DNA of 64,000 nt from contig NZ_CP054839.1 of NCBI RefSeq assembly GCF_018141105.1, forward strand, positions 3,472,001-3,536,000, written 5' to 3'. Every line of letters starts with the position of its first letter. Within the stretch, counting starts at the first letter, position 1. Below, in pieces: positions 60,144 through 64,000 of the stretch. Below the pieces are notes generated by a model, which did no database searches, was not told where the DNA came from, and saw only the letters and a program-made list of their open reading frames with translations. Position numbers and translations under genes: made by a program. Source of the DNA: Saccharopolyspora erythraea. Lineage in GTDB: Bacteria; Actinomycetota; Actinomycetes; Mycobacteriales; Pseudonocardiaceae.

Positions 60144-60620
60144 ATGACCGCTGTCTTCGAACAGACAGCAGCACGAGCCTTGATACCCGATGATCTCTTC
60201 TCGCGGCTGGTCGAGCGCATCGCACGCGAGCACACCGAACTGGGCAGGGCCATTGCCGCGCGCATCATGGACCAGGCGCTTGCCTTCCTGGGGGCATGCG
60301 CTCGAAACCACGGTCAGCCGCTGGCTCCAAGCCCACTGGTGGACATCGGGTGGCACGAGTTCCTGATGTACACCTGCGAATACGCCGAGTTCTGCGACCG
60401 CGTCGCCGGCCGTTTCCTGCACCACGTGCCGGAAGACGTCGCCGGGTCGTCGCCCGCGGGTGACCCGATCGCGGTGCGACACCGCACCGTCGCGGCGATC
60501 GAACAGGCCGGGTACGTCGTCGACCGCCAGCTATGGTTCCTCACCGGCTCGATCTCGTGCAGCCAGTGCCACAACGGCTGCTACGACGACCCGCCGCCGG
60601 ACCCGCCGCCGAAGAAGTGA
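60144..60620 (+). CDS. Glycine-rich-domain-like protein with Cys/Pro-rich C-terminal tail
   Basis: This 158-residue protein has a helical body with VERIAREHTELGRAIAARIM, the DIGWHEFLMYTCEYAEFCDR block and RTVAAIEQAGYVVDRQLWFL. It ends in SCSQCHNGCYDDPPPDPPPK. The D-x-GWHEF segment recalls GRDP-like (DUF1399-type) proteins. The tail holds three cysteines in C-x2-C-x3-C spacing, a potential metal site or a modified peptide-like end. The ATG at 60144 follows GGAGGA. The kinase-like gene begins 9 bases downstream, so the two are coupled. The function is unknown. Confidence 0.78.
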   Translation: MTAVFEQTAARALIPDDLFSRLVERIAREHTELGRAIAARIMDQALAFLGACARNHGQPLAPSPLVDIGWHEFLMYTCEYAEFCDRVAGRFLHHVPEDVAGSSPAGDPIAVRHRTVAAIEQAGYVVDRQLWFLTGSISCSQCHNGCYDDPPPDPPPKK

Positions 60621-60629
60621 GCACCGCCG

Positions 60630-61547
60630 ATGATCCGACGTGACTGGGACGAACTGCCCGCAGGCGTGCGTGCCGCGATCGAGGACCAGTGCGGCAACGT
60701 GACGCGGGTGGTGCTCCCGGCCGCCGGACGGAATTCGGACGTGTCCGCCACCCTGCACACCGGTGGCGGACACGTCCTGTTCTGCAAAGGCGTCCGCCTC
60801 GACAGCCCGCGCGCGAGGATGCACCGGCACGAGGCACAGGTGAACCCGTACCTGCCGTTCGGGGTGGCGCCGGGTGTGCTGTGGCAGGTCGAGGTCGACG
60901 GGTGGTTGCTGCTCGGGTTCGAGCACGCGCCGGGGCGGCATGCCGATCTCACCCCCGGCTCCCCGGACCTGCCGCTGCTGGCTGACACGCTGCGCATGCT
61001 CGGTTCGGCGTTGACGCCTGCACCTGTCGAGGCTCCGCGACTGGCTGAGCAATGGGCGCGGCTGGCCGCGTGGCGGCGGCTGGCGCACGACCGGGAGACC
61101 GAGCCCGCAGGGTGGCTGCGGAACCGGCTTGCCGAGTTCGTCGACCGGGAACTTCGCGCGTTCGAGGCCGTCGACGGCGACTCCCTGGTCCACACCGACC
61201 TCCACCCGCTGAACGTGCTGGTATCCGATCGGGCTCGGGTGATCGACTGGGCGTGGTCGCGTCGTGCGGCGCCGTGGGTGGATGCCGCACTGTTGGTGTT
61301 GCGGCTCATCGATTCCGGCCACGCCCCCGAGGCCGCCGAACGCTGGGTTGCCGAAGCCGTGCCCGCGTGGTCGGCGGTGAACGAGGAGGTCCGCACCGAC
61401 TTCGCCGTCGCTGTGCTCGGGGTGTGGCAGCACATGGCCCGCACCGACCCCGGCCTTCACCGCGTCCCGCTGGTGGACGTCGCGCGCCGATGGGTCGCGT
61501 ACCGGCTCGGCGAGGTGACGCCGCCGCTGCTGGATGCGACGCGGTAG
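60630..61547 (+). CDS. Aminoglycoside phosphotransferase-like kinase-fold protein
   Basis: This 305-residue protein has the kinase-like catalytic loop SLVHTDLHPLNVLVSD (Asp as base, Asn for metal) and the metal-binding VIDWAWSRRAAPWVDAALL. The N-terminal lobe is less conserved, with LFCKG supplying a possible ATP lysine. Such proteins phosphorylate small molecules, sugars or occasionally proteins. It directly follows the Cys-rich-tail gene, so that protein or a shared ligand may be the substrate. True aminoglycoside resistance is only one possibility. Confidence 0.82.
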   Translation: MIRRDWDELPAGVRAAIEDQCGNVTRVVLPAAGRNSDVSATLHTGGGHVLFCKGVRLDSPRARMHRHEAQVNPYLPFGVAPGVLWQVEVDGWLLLGFEHAPGRHADLTPGSPDLPLLADTLRMLGSALTPAPVEAPRLAEQWARLAAWRRLAHDRETEPAGWLRNRLAEFVDRELRAFEAVDGDSLVHTDLHPLNVLVSDRARVIDWAWSRRAAPWVDAALLVLRLIDSGHAPEAAERWVAEAVPAWSAVNEEVRTDFAVAVLGVWQHMARTDPGLHRVPLVDVARRWVAYRLGEVTPPLLDATR

Positions 61548-61806
61548 TCGGCCGCGGGTACGGCGATGGAGCACTGACACGTGGTGGGTCCGGGACGTTG
61601 AGGCCGCGCGAAGAGGCAAAGCTTCTCGGCTGATTGCGCTTTCCGATCGCGCCGACAACCAGCGGTGACGTGTTTGCGGTGCTCACCGCTGTTCCGCATT
61701 GCTCCGGTGCTGCGGGCGACCTCGGCCGTTCACCTGGAGTACAAGGACCGCTGTTGCACTCGGCTCTGTTCGGCGGAAGTCCGCCGGGGAGGGTGGAAGG
61801 TGCGCG

Positions 61807-62907
<1,101 letters not shown>

Positions 62908-62933
62908 TTCCCCATCACATCGAGGAGAGTCCC

Positions 62934-63479
62934 ATGAGAAGGTCCCTGGCCGCGGTCTCCGCGGCGATGGCCGTCGCGCTGACCGCCGCGAGCTGCGGGT
63001 TCGGCACGACCGACACCCCGGCGCCGGTCACCAGAGCCCCGGAGCTGGCCCCGGGCCAGCAGATCTCGATCGTCTTCGAGAGCTACAACTTCGGTCAGGC
63101 AGGTGCGTGGACCGACACCTTCAACGAGCTCATCGACGAGTTCGAGAGGACCCACCCCGGCATCACGGTCACCGCGCAGAAGCCGCAGGGCAACAGCGCG
63201 AACCCGGCCACCGACACGATTCCCAGCCTGCAGAGCCAGCTCACCGCGGGCAGTCCGCCGGACGTGGTGCAGCTCGGCTTCAGCGACCTGGACTTCGTGG
63301 TCAACCAGCTCGGCGCCGCGCCGCTCGACGACCTGGTCGGCAAGGACGAGGTGGCCTCGTTCATGTTCGGCGACAGCGTTTGTGCATCGGTTCGGGAGGC
63401 GTATGAGGAGGTCCGGAGGTCGGGGATGTGCGTGGAAAATGACGTCACTGCGTGGCGCTGGACGCCGAAGCTGCCTTGA
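62934..63479 (+). pseudogene. ABC transporter substrate-binding lipoprotein, 3' truncated
   Basis: The start at 62934 follows AGGAGAG and encodes a lipoprotein signal (MAVALTAASCGFG, cysteine near residue 21). The N-lobe of a family-1 solute-binding protein follows, with FNELIDEFERTHPGITVTAQ and AGSPPDVVQLGFSDLDFVVN. Recognisable sequence ends near 63372 after EVASFMFGD. The last 35 residues look unrelated, and the total is 181 residues instead of about 430. A deletion or rearrangement has joined foreign sequence here. Confidence 0.78.
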
Positions 63480-63545
63480 GGCCAACGTAGGCGATCATGA
63501 GAGTGATGGCCCTTTGACCGCGTTCGTCGCAGAACAGGAGTTCCG

Positions 63546-64000
63546 TTGCGCTACTGCCACCGTCTGGCGACTCGTAAGGACCTGGCCGCGATCGTCGACA
63601 TCTATAACCACGCGATCCTGGAGAAGGCGAGCACTTGCGATGTGGAACCGGTCAGCGTCGCTTCCCGGCAAGCGTGGTTCGATGCTTCGCATCCGGACCG
63701 CCACCCCATCTGGGTCGGCTATGACTCGCACGCCCCGCAGACCGTAACCGGGTACCTGACCTTCGATCCCTTCCTCAACGGCCGCCCCGGATACGACGTG
63801 ACCTCAGACATCGCCGTGTATCTGCACCCCGAGCACCGTGGCCGTGGGCAAGGCACCTATCTGCTGGACGAAGCGGTCGCGCACGCCCCGAAACTGGGCG
63901 CGCGAACCCTGGCCGCGTCCATCTTCGCCAGCAACACCGCTAGCCTCCGACTCTTCCAGTCGCATGGCTTCCGTGAGTGGGGACGACTGCCGGGGGTTGC
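63546..64000 (+). CDS. GNAT family N-acetyltransferase (phosphinothricin acetyltransferase-like), cut by window end
   Basis: A TTG start at 63546 with CAGGAG 6 bases upstream opens a frame that runs off the window. It encodes RLATRKDLAAIVDIYNHAIL, SVASRQAWFDASHPDRHPIW, VTSDIAVYLHPEHRGRGQGT with the acetyl-CoA loop (HRGRGQGTYLLDEAV) and ASNTASLRLFQSHGFREWGR. The family acetylates amino groups, including methionine-derived toxins and phosphinothricin. Only about 151 residues are visible of an expected 165-175. Confidence 0.85.
   Translation, partial: MRYCHRLATRKDLAAIVDIYNHAILEKASTCDVEPVSVASRQAWFDASHPDRHPIWVGYDSHAPQTVTGYLTFDPFLNGRPGYDVTSDIAVYLHPEHRGRGQGTYLLDEAVAHAPKLGARTLAASIFASNTASLRLFQSHGFREWGRLPGV

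Overview
The window is GC-rich actinobacterial chromosome with strong G/C bias at third codon positions, GTG and TTG starts, ATGA stop-start overlaps and many regulator genes. It looks like Pseudonocardiaceae, possibly Saccharopolyspora; the genus is an inference from gene style. It is accessory, catabolism-rich DNA. I see no rRNA, tRNA, CRISPR array or intact mobile element.

Region 1 (0.1-18.5 kb) is a catabolic block. It holds a pyruvate-dehydrogenase-E1-like enzyme, a broken hydratase, a ketoglutarate-semialdehyde-type dehydrogenase, a flavin reductase, an amine oxidase, RibBA, a truncated betaine-type ABC ATPase, an FMN-dependent monooxygenase, a zinc-type dehydrogenase, two enolase-superfamily enzymes, an 807-residue DHDPS-ALDH fusion and a class III aminotransferase. 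The set resembles hydroxyproline or hydroxyproline-betaine catabolism. Three promoter regions (6.88, 7.02 and 9.35 kb) share one palindromic element, so the flavin-linked genes probably form one regulon.

Region 2 (18.9-30.3 kb) has two secreted or cytosolic peptidases, a Nudix hydrolase, a MerR regulator, a ferulate operon (ech-fcs-marR) with two matching palindromes upstream, a WD40 remnant, a PH-domain protein, and a divergent HxlR/imine-reductase pair.

Region 3 (30.5-34.5 kb) is the most novel locus. A 29-residue peptide gene with a strong ribosome binding site lies directly upstream of a cytochrome P450 that lacks the usual I-helix acid-alcohol pair. This is the layout of P450-crosslinked RiPPs such as atropopeptides and biarylitides. 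An S15-family hydrolase and a TetR regulator lie upstream on the same strand.

Region 4 (34.5-43.6 kb) holds a WD40 protein, a frameshifted hydrolase, a 40-residue orphan peptide, and a MarR-controlled catabolic operon. The operon encodes flavin reductase, Ldh-type dehydrogenase, FAD oxidoreductase and NIPSNAP-like protein, and the locus carries five copies of a GCATGC-centred motif. Next to it is a broken and apparently inverted ribBA.

Region 5 (44-52.5 kb) carries STAS and PEBP proteins, a complete vanillate demethylase operon (iclR, vanK-like transporter, vanA, an 83-residue protein, vanB), an IS3 remnant and a PadR pair. With ech-fcs this gives ferulate to vanillin and vanillate to protocatechuate, but no dedicated vanillin dehydrogenase is visible.

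Region 6 (52.7-64 kb) has a large HTH-NTPase-WD40 protein, a LacI fragment, SLOG-like and XRE regulatory genes, a cluster around a Cys-rich-tailed protein and a kinase-like protein, a sugar-type ABC ATPase with a truncated binding protein, and the start of a GNAT acetyltransferase. Four genes (hydratase 3.1 kb, hydrolase 35.9 kb, FAD enzyme 38.6 kb, hypothetical 59.6 kb) have what look like single-event frameshifts; sequencing error should be excluded before calling them pseudogenes.
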